Assembly: GCA_013368325.1 (NCBI GenBank)
Contig: JAACJK010000223.1
Coordinates: forward strand, 1 to 64,000
Length of the DNA stretch: 64,000 nt
Origin: Ephemerocybe angulata
Lineage: Eukaryota; Basidiomycota; Agaricomycetes; Agaricales; Psathyrellaceae
Reading direction: 5' to 3'
A program made the translations under genes and the position numbers. Below the pieces are notes generated by a model. That model was given only the letters and a program-made list of their open reading frames with translations. It made no database searches and had not been told where the DNA came from. Numbering within the stretch: position 1 is the first letter of the stretch; each line of letters starts with the position of its first letter. Below are positions 45,440-56,487 of this stretch, one piece after another.

Positions 45440-46506
45440 ATGTCCTCGTCCCCAGAGCCCCATCGCCGTACGTCTCCCCTCTTCTTCCTGTATTAGACGC
45501 TAACGGACCTGCAGCAGCACCCATCTCGCCGTCCGCAACGACGGATCAGCTCCGCCACATGTCGAGCTCGCTGGCGTCGCCCACCCAGCGCCCGCACCGC
45601 CGCACCTCCCAGCACCTCCGCACCTCCGACGCCCGCCTCGGCTCCCCAAGCTCGATCCCCTCCTCGCCCACATCCATGTACGCACTCCACTCTCCCCATT
45701 GACGCTGACTAACACCCCACAGCCACTCGTCCTCCTCCGCGATCTTCGAGCGCGACATCGAGCCTCTGCTCCTCCCGCCCTCGCCACCCCACCCGAACCG
45801 GCTCCTTGACCCACACCGCATCCCGCGCGCCCGCGCGACCGAACAGCTGGAAAGCAGCGTGCCGAGCGTGCTCGACAGCGCCGCCGCCGCGCTCACCCTC
45901 ACCGACACCGACGTCGCCGTGCTCGCGCCCCTCTCTCCCGCATCCCTCTTCGACGGGCGTGCGAGCGGCTTCGCCAGCCCGCTCAGCTTGAGGAGCCGAA
46001 GTCCCAGTCCCAGTCCACGGCGCCCGGATAGTATGCTCCTTTCGAGCGTACAGCCTATTGCGCGGTCGGTTAGTGGGGGATCGCAGATCGCGTCGCCTTC
46101 GTCGCCGCCCTCGCCGAGCCACGGGCCGACGAAGCGGCTGTCGTTCATGAGCTACTCCGATCTCCTCACGTCCACCCCGGCATCTACACACACCCTCTCC
46201 AGTCTCACCACCTCCGCGTCCACCATCGAGCCGCCGCCCCACATCCCCTCCGTCTCGGGTCTGAACCTCGCCAGCTCCATTGCGAGTGCGAGTCCATCGG
46301 AAGCTGCGTCCCTCCGCGGGTTCTCGACGTCCCCGGGGAAGCGGGATAGTGTCGCGTTGTTGGATAACGTTGGGGGCGAGTGGGAGAGGGAAGGGCTGGG
46401 GAAGAGCTTGGAGGAGAGGTTGGAGGGGGAGACTGTGGGCAGTGTGGGAGGCAGTTTGAGGGGTGTGCCGGGGGTTGTGGGGGTTGTGGTGGGGGGGAAG
46501 GCGTAG
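45440..46506 (+). CDS. Ser/Pro-rich conserved hypothetical protein, copy C (intact)
   Basis: Exons 45440-45467, 45515-45677 and 45723-46506 (introns 47 and 45 nt, GTACGT/CAG and GTACGC/ACAG) give 324 residues. The start MSSSPEPHR and both splice positions are shared with copies A and B. Central motifs are SSAIFERDIEPLLLPP, VPSVLDSAAAALT, SLFDGRASGFASP and RLSFMSYSDLL. The C-terminus is Gly/Val-rich and ends GVVVGGKA. It is the longest of the three copies and has no defects. The upstream region carries no clear TATA box. Function unknown. Confidence 0.82.
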
Positions 46507-47099
46507 GTGGGATTGTGCGATGTGATGAGGGGGATGGGGGATTTGTGTGAGTTGTTTGTTTTGTTCGTTCGTTCGTCGTCGTCCCGATTCCCCCGATCTT
46601 CGATATACATCCGAGCAACCTTCGTTCGACATCCGATCCTCGACCATGCATCCTCGACCACCCCATATCCTAGCTCCTTTCTCACCCCACACGTTCTCGC
46701 TTCCGTTACTCTTCGACCTTCTTACCTTCACTCCCCTTGTCTCGGTCTTCCATGTCATTTCGCTTTTGCCTCTGACCCTTTGATATCCGTTTCCCACTTC
46801 GTTCCCTCATATGACCTCTACCCAATCACCACCGAATACATACCTTATATCATAATACCGGGCGTCGGCGCAGGAGAGACCGGTGATCGTCGACGTCGGT
46901 GTCCTGTCTCCAACGCTACAAACGACGTCTTCGGCGCTCGTTTCGCGATCCTCGATTGCCAACCGATTCACCCGCCCTCCTGCGTTCTCCCTCTTCTCGG
47001 ATTCATGTACTCTTTCCTGTGACGTTATGTTCGTTTTTAATCTCGGAACTTGGAACTCGTTATACCTAATGTGTTTTACTTGCTATTGTACGCTTCATT

Positions 47100-49650
47100 T
47101 TAGTTTATGGATTCGGTTTTAGTTCTTATTTGTTCGCGCTCGTGTTCGTTCTTGTGAACCTTGTCTTCCTTTCGACTCGTTGGTCCCGCTTTCGTGTACT
47201 TTCGTTTCGTGGACTTTCGTGTACCTTTCGTTTACCTTCGTTTCGTGTACTTTCGTTTCGTTTCGTCGAGTTGGATCGAACCGAATTGACTTTGTTTTTC
47301 GTACGAGCAATCATGTATTCTGGATTGGATGTTTGTACAATTGAATTGAATTGGATTGAATCGAGCTTTGGATTGAGCTTTGGGTTGAACTTTGGATTGA
47401 GTTTGGGTCGAGCGGGCGGTGTGGTGAGTCGTCGATTCGATTCGGGTATTGGGGTTTGAGGTGCAAGGGTTGGGAGTGTAAGGTAGGGAGGGGTACGGGT
47501 GAAGTATGAAGGATGAAGTAAAGTATGTAAGTACGAACATCTACGATGATAGTACACTGCAGTGCGCTGTACGTCCTCGTCGCTGCAGACTGAATGCGTT
47601 CATGTGCATTCTTCTCGAGAGTCGTACTCTGTATCAACTCTGTACACCATTGAATTGAATCTCGTTTGAGTGTTGAGTTGGGCGGTGTGGTGGGTCGTCG
47701 ACGTTGGCGTGGAAGGACTCAGGGCTGGGAGCGTGGAAGGAAGGGTTGGGGTTGTACGGTAGAGAGTGGTACATGTACAGCGAAGTGCGAAGTCCAGTAT
47801 ATAGGTACGATAGTCCGAGTCGGGTTTGCGGGTACTAGTGATAGATAGTACACGGTTGAATTTAAAGCGTGCTGCACGTACGTCCGTCCGTCCTCCTGGG
47901 AACACGCTGAATGCGCGCATTCATATATGTCCTTACTTACTCTGAATTGAATCAAGTTTGGCCCGTCGAGGTGGGCTGACAGTGTGGTGGGCCGTCGGTT
48001 CGGGTGGGTCGTCCGTCGATTACGGTGGGTGGGCGTTTGGGGGTGTTGGTGTGGAAGGTGGAGGTGGATTGAAGGTGGAATTGGGCTAGAATTGTGCGGT
48101 AGAGAGGGACATGGGCGAAGTAGTATGAGGTTTGAAGTGAAGCTCTACGACAATTATACATGGATACAGTGTGCCAGCCATAGTGAATTTGGCAATCGTA
48201 CTAGTCTGAATTGAATCGAGCTTTGGACTTTGGAGAGCGGTCGCGGTGTGGTGGGGCGTGACTCGGTTCAGGTGGGTAGGCTTTGGGGGCGTCGGTGTGG
48301 GAGGCAGGTGTGGAAGGTTTGGGAGTGTAAGGGAGAGTGGGGTACATGCGAATTATCGTAGGGGAGAAGGTCTACAATGAAACATTTGCTGCCTGCACAT
48401 CCTTGTCGCAAGACATTGACAGTGCACACCGAATACGTTTATGTACATTTGCATCCATCCTTCTCGGTCGTACACTGTACCGTGTGTACAGGGGCTAGAG
48501 TGTATAAGCCAGCGAGAGGCGGCTGGGAGGACCCTTCCCAATAGGTATCTACAGCCCAACTACAACACCACACGTATCCTATATCATAATGTCTACGTCG
48601 GCGCAGAGAGCAGTGGTCGTCCGTCGAGAACGGTCGTTCTGGCACTGCCGTACACACCCGTTCGGTCTGGTTTGCTTCGACACGACTCCATCTAATTAGC
48701 TGCCTACTTTCCTTCTCGGGTTCAGGTATAGTTTCTCGCTACGCGCTGTTATGTTGGACTTGGAGCTCGAGAATGTGTGCTCAATGAATGCTACCTTCTA
48801 CTTGTTGTTGTATGCTCATTGCTAGTTTGGTTTTTCCTTTCGACTCGCTGGTCTCGTATTCGCGTACTTGCGTTTCGTTCGGTGGAGTCGAGGCGAGGCG
48901 GGTCGAGTTGGATTTTGAGTTGAATTGACTTCTTTTCCTTATCTTTGGTACAATTGAATTGAATTGAACTGCATTAATTCGAGTGGTATATTGGGGCGTC
49001 GGTTCGCGTGCGTGAGCTTTGTGGAGGTTGATGTGGAAGGTACTCGAGTAGTTGTGGAAGAGCTGGAATATGTACGATAGGCGAAGGTCTGCGACGATAC
49101 TACATGACTACAGTGCGCTGTATGCCGTACGTCTTTCTCGCTACAAGCTGAATGCATTCATGTGCATCCTTCGCGATCGTCCTCTGTATGGAATTGAATT
49201 GAATCTTTGGGTCGAGTTGGGCGGGGTGGGGCTCGTGGGTGTGCGTTTTGGGGGATGTTGATGTGGAAGTTGTGGAAGAGCTGGGATTGGGCATTGTACG
49301 ATGGGGTTCTCGGTGTTTCCTGCACTTGCCTGTACCTCCCTCTTTCGCATAATCCCAACTTTGGCACCCTTCCATACCTACCTCGCTCACCGATATCCCC
49401 CAAACGCACACCCACTCACAACGCCGTCCTTGATCCGAGGTCTACGGGGATAATACTACATGCCAGCTACAGTGCACTGTACGCCCTCCTCGCTGCACGC
49501 CGTACCCATCTACGTACATCCTTCGCGAGCGTCCACCGTAGAACACGGTGGCTCTGGACTTGAGTATCATAGCCAGAGAGGCGACTGGGGGATCGGTCGC
49601 CCCTACGTATCCTGCACTTTTATCCAGGATTCCTGCTCGGTAAACTCCCC
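47100..49650. repeat. Degenerate ~300-bp-period subtelomeric satellite, block 1
   Basis: About six diverged units share, in order: TTGAATTGAATTGGATTG, a GGGCGGTGTGGTGGGTCGTC patch, a GGGAGTGTAAGG patch, GATAGTACA near CAGTGCGCTGTACG, and GCTGAATGCGTTCATG. Units start near 47335, 47645, 47945, 48200, 48950 and 49190. The left edge (47160-47280) is rich in TTTCGTGTAC-like short repeats. Open frames here are by-products of the repeats. Confidence 0.7.
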
Positions 49651-50493
49651 AAATGTTCGAATATAAGTAAAGAATGTAGTCGTGCGTGCTAGCTGAGGGA
49701 CACGACGAGGGCCTTGTAGAAAATCGGGGTCTCTCGAGATCCGGAGTTACATACCCCTGGACCTATATATGTGTCGGAGAGGGCATGAAGAGGATGGCAT
49801 GCGTCCAGCATTGTGGACGAACGAGGTGTTCTGATATGAGCTGAGCAGTTTTCGAGGTCCTGCCACTCGGCCGGGGTGCCAAGCATTGACGCGAACAGCG
49901 GCCATCGCTGAAACGTAGCGTGACACTCCGGTACACCATAGGATGCACCAGCATTAAAGGAACTGACCATGCCTGCGCCTCTACAACACAACAATGTATG
50001 GTTTCCTGCCATTAAGTACGCCTCAAACTGACTCCCCCAGTCGGTTATATATATTCGAGCCTCGGGGAGCGAGATGATTAATGGTTTTATCTAAACCCCC
50101 CCAAATCATCGATTGCTATACTTGTAAAAACTAGACCTAAATTGCCTTCGGAGACTCACAAGAATCCACACAAAAATGACCAAGATGAATGATCCCACTC
50201 GCTGGAAATTAAGACGACGAAATACTGAGATATGAGAGTCGCACAGAGCTTTACTTGCAACACGGAGAGTGTGTTCGCCCAGCTGGTATCCGGGTGAAGA
50301 AAAATGAGCAATACACTGCGGGGGCACTTAGGGAAGGAAGGAATGTGAGGTTGCAAGAGACGGTGTGGGGACATAAATGAAACGAATGGGATCGGAGGAT
50401 GTGTGACTGATTACGCTTTGCGCGTCAGCTATTGAGGTAGTACTTTAGTCCACGCTCATCGGGTTGAAAATATTGTGCACGTACCTCCTAGTC
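49651..50493. other. Intergenic, no gene recognised
   Basis: Minus frames 49689-50012 and 50106-50327 have no motif or convincing splice partners. Nothing else supported. Confidence 0.4.
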
Positions 50494-50896
50494 TTAAAGC
50501 GCTTTGTGGACCTTCCTTTTGTGGGCATCGTACTGGGCCAATTCTCTCCAGGAAAACGACTTGCCGCAGTTGTACGCACAACTGAAGGTATCTGTCCTAC
50601 GTTCAAGTTCGTCCACGAGCTCGCGCGTAGTGTGTTCCGAGAGGAGGTCGCGGGCAATGAATCCGTGAGACAATGTCTCCACGTCATAAGGTTCCCTGAC
50701 GTAGACCTCAGTCTGCGCATGCTGTGCGTGTGCAGCACGTCCACGGTAGTGCGAAGGGGGCAGGGATGAGTTAATATATGCTCGGATACACAGTTGAAAG
50801 CACCGCTTTACGTACCTCATCATGGCGGTACGCATTTGCATATGTAGACAGGTAGAGGGCGACCGAGAGTATGGTAGGGAGGGTAGACATCCGCAT
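50494..50896 (-). CDS. Putative secreted zinc-finger family protein, member 4
   Basis: Exon 1 is 50816-50896 and exon 2 is 50494-50712. The 103-nt intron runs from GTACGTAAAG to GCGCAG and joins in phase 0, as in the other members. The 99-residue product has a signal peptide (MRMSTLPTILSVALYLSTYA). A conserved segment SEHTTRELVDELERR follows, then a C2H2-like finger CAYNCGKSFSW ... YDAHKRKVHKAL in a single exon, so the second intron of members 1 and 2 is absent. A TATA box (TATATATAGAG on the minus strand) lies near 50970. Sequence identity to the others is low outside the motifs, which shows the family is old and diverse. Confidence 0.68.
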
Positions 50897-51349
50897 GATG
50901 GAAGTGGCGAGTGCTAGCGAGGCGAGTGGGATCGGTATTATTCACAGTCGTCTAACTGCTCTCTATATATACTTTTGAGTAACGACGGCAATACAGTAAC
51001 ATACAACCAAGTCCACTGCGTTTCTGGGGCAAATATGCTGCACCGCTGTCGCGTGGAGACACAAGTTCCGGATGACCGCCATCAATTATTCCATCGCCGC
51101 TAGCCACGCCGCGAAGCAGCAGGCAGCCGACGTTTCATCTAGCGACGAACTGCGACGAGTCCGTCGCGGCGTCGGGCCTTCTCAACCTAAGGGAACGAGC
51201 TCACCGGGCGTCATGGCCAGATTGCTCATCCCCATCACAGGGTCTGATGTGACGTAAGTTTCCCAAGATCGTAGTACCCGTCCTCGAACCATGAAGCCCG
51301 ACATATACGTACGGTGCATACAAATTTTGGGGTTGGAGATCTGTGAGAT
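50897..51349. other. Promoter region of member 4 and intergenic sequence
   Basis: A plus-strand ORF at 51072-51257 (61 codons) is unsupported. Near 51282-51330 lies a single arm of the stem-loop repeat seen at 25012-25118. No further feature. Confidence 0.4.
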
Positions 51350-51633
51350 TCCACATTCCGTTATGTTTGTAACCGGCCGGGGCCCACACCTCCACTCCAA
51401 CCGAGAGAAACTCTATTTGCTTTGAAACAAAGGAATCTGTGCTGCACGGGTAATCCGGACTTGCTATTTATCCCCTCTTTGTCAAGGTGCATTCAATTCC
51501 TGCAGTAATACCCGTACGCCCGACTCGTACTCCTTGCATATATATAAGGCATGGGGCCAGTGCCAGCAAGTGGTCGACATAGACCATATCCATCTCCTCC
51601 CCCATTTCCCCAACGCCTAGTCCAGACCCCATT
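51350..51633. repeat. Duplicated upstream region of member 3
   Basis: This stretch matches 26025-26160 and 26575-26697 contiguously, including the TATA box ATATATATAAGG at 51539. The 390-bp insertion present at the member 2 locus is absent. Confidence 0.8.
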
Positions 51634-51927
51634 ATGCGCCTCTCGTTGATTGCCCTCATACCCCTTACTGCTTTTGTTTCCGTGGTTCACGCTCAAAGCG
51701 ATGTCTGTATACGTATTTTCTCAAAGGCCCCATCGTTGCTAACGCTGCCCCACTGCGAATACGTCCAGTATACCCACGAAGCGAGAGAACACGTCGACGA
51801 ACTCGCAACGAGGGTTTTCAAAAACTCTCTACTCACAACACGACAAGACCTGGCCGACCTCTCAACTAGGGACCTCGTTGACGAAATTGAAGACCGCCTT
51901 CAGCGCAGGGGAGATAGAGATATCTAG
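51634..51927 (+). pseudogene. Secreted zinc-finger family, member 3 (truncated)
   Basis: Exon 1 is 51634-51702 and exon 2 is 51769-51927. It is nearly identical to member 2 through QRRGDRDI and then stops at TAG. After that codon the DNA switches to satellite sequence (GACTTTGTTTTTCGT, as at 47286). The zinc finger is lost. The first intron donor is GTCTGT, weaker than the GTATGT of member 2. The resulting 75-residue product would be a signal peptide plus the helical segment only. Confidence 0.75.
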
Positions 51928-53150
51928 ACTTTGTTTTTCGTTTCGTATATTTGTATCTTGGATTTGGATGTTTGTACAATTGAATTGAAATGAATTGGAT
52001 TGAATTGGATTGAGCTTTGGGTCGAGCAGGATGTGGTGCATCGTCGGGTCGGGTGAGCGGGGCGTTGTGCGGGTCGTCGATTTGGGCTTTTGGGGATGCG
52101 GTGTGGAAGTTGGAGATGCAAGGGTTGGGAGTGTGCGGGAGACGGGAGAGAACGGTACGGGCGAAGTATGAAGTACGATGTGTGAAGTAAATATGTAAGT
52201 ACGAAGATCTACGATGATAGTACACGGCTCCTCGTACGGTGCGCTGTACGTCCTCCTCTCTGCGGGCTGCATGCGTTCATGTACGTCCTTCTCAATCGTA
52301 CTTTGAGTTGAATCAAGTTTTGGGAGGGGTGGGCGGTGTGGTGGGTCGCCGGTTCGTGGGTGGGAGTTTGGGCGTTGGTGTGGAAGTTGTAGAAGTTGTG
52401 GAAGAGCTGGGATTGGGGATTGTAAGATAGGGATTCAGATCTCGGCGATTCCTGCGCTTGCCCGTACCTCCCTCTCCCGCATAATTCCAACCCTTCCGCC
52501 CTTCCATGTAACCTACCTTGCACACCGACATCGAGTCCCAAACACACACCCACCGTGCAGATCGATGGCCCCACAACGCTGCCTCGGTCCAAACGCGATT
52601 CATATATATGTTTGTGACGTGCAGCGAGGAGGACGGACGTGCAGCACACTGTAACCGTGTATAATCATCGTGCGCACCTACGTAACTACGCACTGAGTAT
52701 GCAGGTACGGAGGTCTACCGTGATAATACTACATGGTTACAGCGCACGGTACGCCCGCCTCGCTGCACGCTGGACCCATCTATGTACATCTCTCGCGAGC
52801 GTCCACCGTAGAACACGGTGGCTCTGGACTTGAGTATCAGAGCCAGAGAGGCGACTGGAGGATCGTTCCCATATGTATCCTCAACCCAACTACCACCTCA
52901 TACATACCTTGTCCCGTACTGTCGGGGTCGGTGCAGAGTGCAGTGGTCGTCGAGCGTCGTCGTTCTGGTTACCTCGACGCGACTCTATTTAGCTGCGCCT
53001 CTGCTATGGGAGGTATGCAAGGGCTGGGATTGTACTGGAGAGAGAGGTGGACGCGAAGAATGAAGTGTGAAGCGTACCGTAGTAGGGGCGAAGGTCTACG
53101 ATAAACAAGCCTGCGCTGCGCTGTCCGCACAGTGAATACGCCCATTCACA
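51928..53150. repeat. Degenerate ~300-bp-period satellite, block 2
   Basis: Units start near 51955, 52300, 52690 and 53010 and carry the same landmarks as block 1. Sequence 52700-52870 matches 49440-49605 closely (GTAGAACACGGTGGCTCTGG shared). The block begins exactly at the truncation of member 3. Confidence 0.7.
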
Positions 53151-54070
53151 TTTTACTCGATTGTACACCCCACACGGCGTTTCGGGACTGGTTAGACTCG
53201 CAACCACACAGGAGGCACTGGGCGCACGTCCAATGCCGAATGTTTGTTGTTTAGGGCCAAACAACAAATAATTTATAATTGTATATTGAAGTAGGACATG
53301 GGTATTTACATAGATGTTGTTTAAGTGGACCACATACGTTTAAGAAACCTGCGTAAGAATAACACCTTTCCTAGTGCAAATGCTTCACCAGGCAACTTAG
53401 AAAGAAATAAATGGTATTGTAGCTACTTGCTCATAGGGTTTGGTGCATATAGAAAAAACCTTCTACTGGTGCCTACATACATACCTTACAATAACTATTT
53501 TCTTAACCGATATGTAGTCGTAACATGCCATCTGGAATTCCTGTAATGTTGAGTGCTTTTCTATAGGATTTTTTTGCACAGCATTGGAGGCCCTGATCCG
53601 TCGCTGATTCCCCCATTTATCAGCGACGGCTCCGGGGACCAGCGATTGGCCGCTGCGAATCAGCCCCGAGCTTGCCGATTCGGCCAAGTCGGCGGGTTCC
53701 CGAATCATGGAGTCACAACTTTGTGATTCAATGATTCGCGCTGGATTCGTGCAGAGACAGACGAGGAGCTCAAGTAATGGAGGTGGGATTTGGAAAGGTA
53801 TATGTACATAGTAACATACATTAGAAACTGGACGTCAATATACAACAAGATGGTGAGATATCCTAAAATTACAGGGCGATGATAGCGATTTGCAGAGCGA
53901 AGGGGAGATAGCGTTGGGATAGCGTTGGGATAGCGTTGGGATAGCAAGAGAAAAATGAATGGTGGATACGGTGTAACGTAAAAGGAGTCAGACGAAAGGT
54001 ACAAGGAGGAAGTGGGTGGGACCATGGAAGAAGGAGAGGAAAATCCGCGATCGGGCGGATGTTGTCGAAT
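53151..54070. other. Transition from repeats to single-copy DNA
   Basis: No gene is supported. A short tandem repeat of ATAGCGTTGGG (about 3.5 copies, 53908-53945) and GC-rich inverted patches (GTCGCTGATT...ATCAGCGAC near 53605-53630) occur here. The right part is probably the 3' flank of the gene ending at 54071. Confidence 0.45.
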
Positions 54071-54774
54071 TTAGGCGCCCGCCTTGCGGCCAACGTCGAG
54101 GCGAGAGGCGCGGGCAGGCGCAGCGTTGCGGGGTACAAGGCCGAAGCGATGTGCGAGGTTGATGAGGATACTTGGTAAGGCGTTCCCGTTCTGGGCAGCG
54201 GTGCCACGGCGAAGGCGTCCTGGGTTGGTGGGAGGGGGTTGGGCGAAGTGTCGAAGGGCGAGTCGATTGGCCCACGCCAACGCAGCGGTAGGTCCGGAGG
54301 CTCGAACTAGGAGGTGGGCACCGATACCGATCGCCGCTCCAGCGATAAAGATCGCGATTTGCTTGGTGGAGGCGATGTCGACGATGTTGGGGATGGGGGC
54401 GACGCGCTCAACGTCGTGCTCGATGGCGACCGCAGCGCGACGTGGAACGCCGGGTCCTTCGTAGGAGGTCTCGGATATGGCGCGCGCACTGAATCTAGAC
54501 GCGAAGATCGCGTTAGGATCGAACGGCAGTGGGATTGGGGGAGGAGGAGGAGGAGGAGGAGGAGGAGGAGGAGGAAAGGACGTACCGGACCCCACGAAGT
54601 AGCCCCGCCGATGCCTCAAAGGACAGCTCGCTCCTACTCCTGGTGGTGCTCGGCCCTTCGAAGTGCGAATGGGCAACGGAGCTATGAAAAGAGGGTGAAT
54701 GGACGTAAGTAATGAGAAAAGCCACAAAAGAGGACGACTTACCGTGGCGTGAGTCCAGACACTAAGTTTCCCAT
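54071..54774 (-). CDS. Small predicted membrane protein, 183 aa, unknown function
   Basis: Exons 54743-54774, 54586-54681 and 54071-54494 are joined by introns of 61 and 91 nt (GTAAGT/ATAG and GTACGT/CTAG). The phases sum to 184 codons. The product begins MGNLVSGLTPRSVAHSHFEG. It has one hydrophobic segment near residues 90-108 (QIAIFIAGAAIGIGAHLLV) and a basic C-terminal half ending SRLDVGRKAGA. A (GGA)n microsatellite of about 12 units lies inside intron 2. The start ATG in AAGATGGG gives the only frame that splices cleanly. I do not recognise the family; the basic tail and single hydrophobic segment would suit an organelle or endomembrane protein, which is inference. Confidence 0.62.
54538..54576. 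repeat. (GGA)n microsatellite in an intron
   Basis: About twelve GGA triplets, read as a TCC-rich polypyrimidine stretch on the coding strand between the donor and the acceptor of intron 2. Read as coding it would give a Pro tract, but splice sites on both sides argue it is intronic. Confidence 0.8.
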
Positions 54775-55124
54775 CTTGATGATGGCCGGAGGTGGTGTTG
54801 TTGAGGGAGGAGGGTGTGAGGGAGAAAAGATGATGGTGGTTGAGGTGAAAGAGATCAAGACGATGTAAGCGCTCGCGCCGCGATTTTATACGCGGCGGAA
54901 TCAAAGATTCCCACGTCGTTGGGGCACAACGACTGCAAACGAAGGGGAACCCAGAGGGACAGAGGAGAAATAGATCATATATAATGCAATTTTCCTCGTT
55001 GAACTGTGTACATACACCCCACCGGCAAGGGGGAACGGCAAGGGCCTGAGCGCTACTTCAACACTGGAAGAAATGAAATGCAACGCCCGATTCGACACTG
55101 CCGTCCTCAAGCGACCTACGCTCG
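54775..55124. other. Intergenic region between divergent genes
   Basis: The genes at 54071-54774 (minus) and 55125 (plus) point away from each other, so this is a shared 5' region. No distinct TATA box is convincing on the plus side. An ATATATAATGCAA stretch at 54976 is the best candidate. Confidence 0.4.
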
Positions 55125-56487
55125 TTGCATGCGACACGAAAAGCTACCAAGTTGCCATGTACGCATTGCTCGGCGCGTCCAAGGGCACCGCTCGACTCCG
55201 ACTCCAACCCGAGCCCTCTGGCAGTCCCTCCCGCACCACCGCCCCTTTATCGACGCAAGAAGCTCTCAGGCCGCACGTTGGGGGCCAACGGCTCGACAAT
55301 ATCGCCCTCCATATCCACCGCTGCCTCCACACCGACCTCCATACCGGCTTCGCCTGCCCCGTCCTCATCTCAGCCTTCCGAGTCAACGCAAGATTCCAGT
55401 ACCTCAGCGAAACGAGATCAATCCTCCGTTGCTGCTGGGGCGAAACCGGCCGCAAGAGATGCCACGAACGTCCCCAATCGCCAACACTCCAGTAGCACAT
55501 CTATTTGACACCCCAACTCAGCTCCAGAGGTAAGCAGAGGCCATCGTCGTCCTCCATTCGGTGAACGTCGCTGAGACCCCTCCGTAGGCTCCAGAAATAG
55601 GAGCATTCCCGGTCATCTCAGAACACCAACGCGTTCAAACTCCCCGACGCCGCAGGAATGGCACCCACCCGCCCAATTTGAGCCAGATCTTTCATTGGAC
55701 TGACACGCGAACGCGTGCCTTCACCCATCTCGCCCTCCTAGAGCAAGTGGAACGCCTTCGACGTGCAACCCATCGAGCAGACCAGGACTTTGGCCTGCCC
55801 GTTCCTCGTGTAGCAACGTCCGTCAACTCAACGATGTCGTATCAGAACTTCAAGCCTCGAGTTCCGCCATTCAACACGATGGCGAAGTTCTGTGCGGCGA
55901 CGAAGCTGAATAGAAATCAGGCGCTCTGGTACTATCAGGAGAATGGTCAGGCTGACCCCTGCACACTTCGTTGATCCTCAACGCCACACTCCTTCTCTTC
56001 AGGACACGGATGCACAGCCAACGTCCACCCCTCCTCCCTCTGATCGACCTTCCTTCCATCCTGCTCCCATGCACCTCACTCCGGATACCTCTGGTCCCCC
56101 GCTTCCCTTAATACCTTATCAAGGCTATCCCACACATCCGCCGGATGATCCAGTCCCCAACAACGATCTCCGCCCCCGCCCATGTGCCCAACGCCATCTC
56201 GCGCACACTGTTCAACAGGCCTCGTCGTCGTCCTTAGCTCAGCCAGTCGACTTGTCGAAAATGTCCTCCTCGATACCCCCGTCCTTGTAGTCCTCATATG
56301 TTGAAGTTTCACTACCAATATCATCTTTTTCTCCGAACGATGAGTTGTTGTCTGAGCGCCTCCCAGTAAAACTCGACATGGCAGCACCCTCGGCCGTTCG
56401 TACCGTGCCCTATGAGTCCCCCTTTCCTGAGCAAGACGACTCCGATACATTGACTACGATATGCGATATCGAGGCGTACTTGGTATG
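55125..56487 (+). pseudogene. Degraded gene of unknown function
   Basis: A frame from ATG 55125 encodes MHATRKATKLPCTHCSARPR and then a Ser/Pro/Ala-rich region to TGA at 55506-55508. In the same frame it continues HPNSAPE to a GTAAGC donor at 55534. The next exon after CCGTAG (about 55588) reads on in phase: APEIGAFPVISEHQ, then LSQIFHWTDTRTRAFTHLAL, AKFCAATKLNRNQALWYYQE. Further coding-like Pro-rich sequence and an acidic end (SPFPEQDDSDTLTTICDIEA) run to TGA at 56485-56487, but the exon joins there do not keep phase. The TGA fits a CGA-to-TGA change. Either the gene is a pseudogene or my exon model is wrong. The CX2C near the start is not enough to call a zinc domain. Confidence 0.4.

Larger units (their letters stand above)
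41805..47020. repeat. Subtelomeric unit C, right arm of the inverted repeat
   Basis: This unit is inverted relative to A and B. It holds intact copy C of the Ser/Pro-rich gene and the unoccupied target of the outer TIR element (44965-44972). The inner end at about 41805 (GGCAGGTAGCC context) mirrors unit B at 34650. Small open frames between 41890 and 45400 are not conserved between arms and are not annotated. Confidence 0.85.

Noticed and set aside
54071..54904. Single unspliced 277-codon ORF with a poly-Pro tract
   Set aside because: Good donor and acceptor sites remove the (GGA)n part and give a shorter protein with a natural start at 54774.
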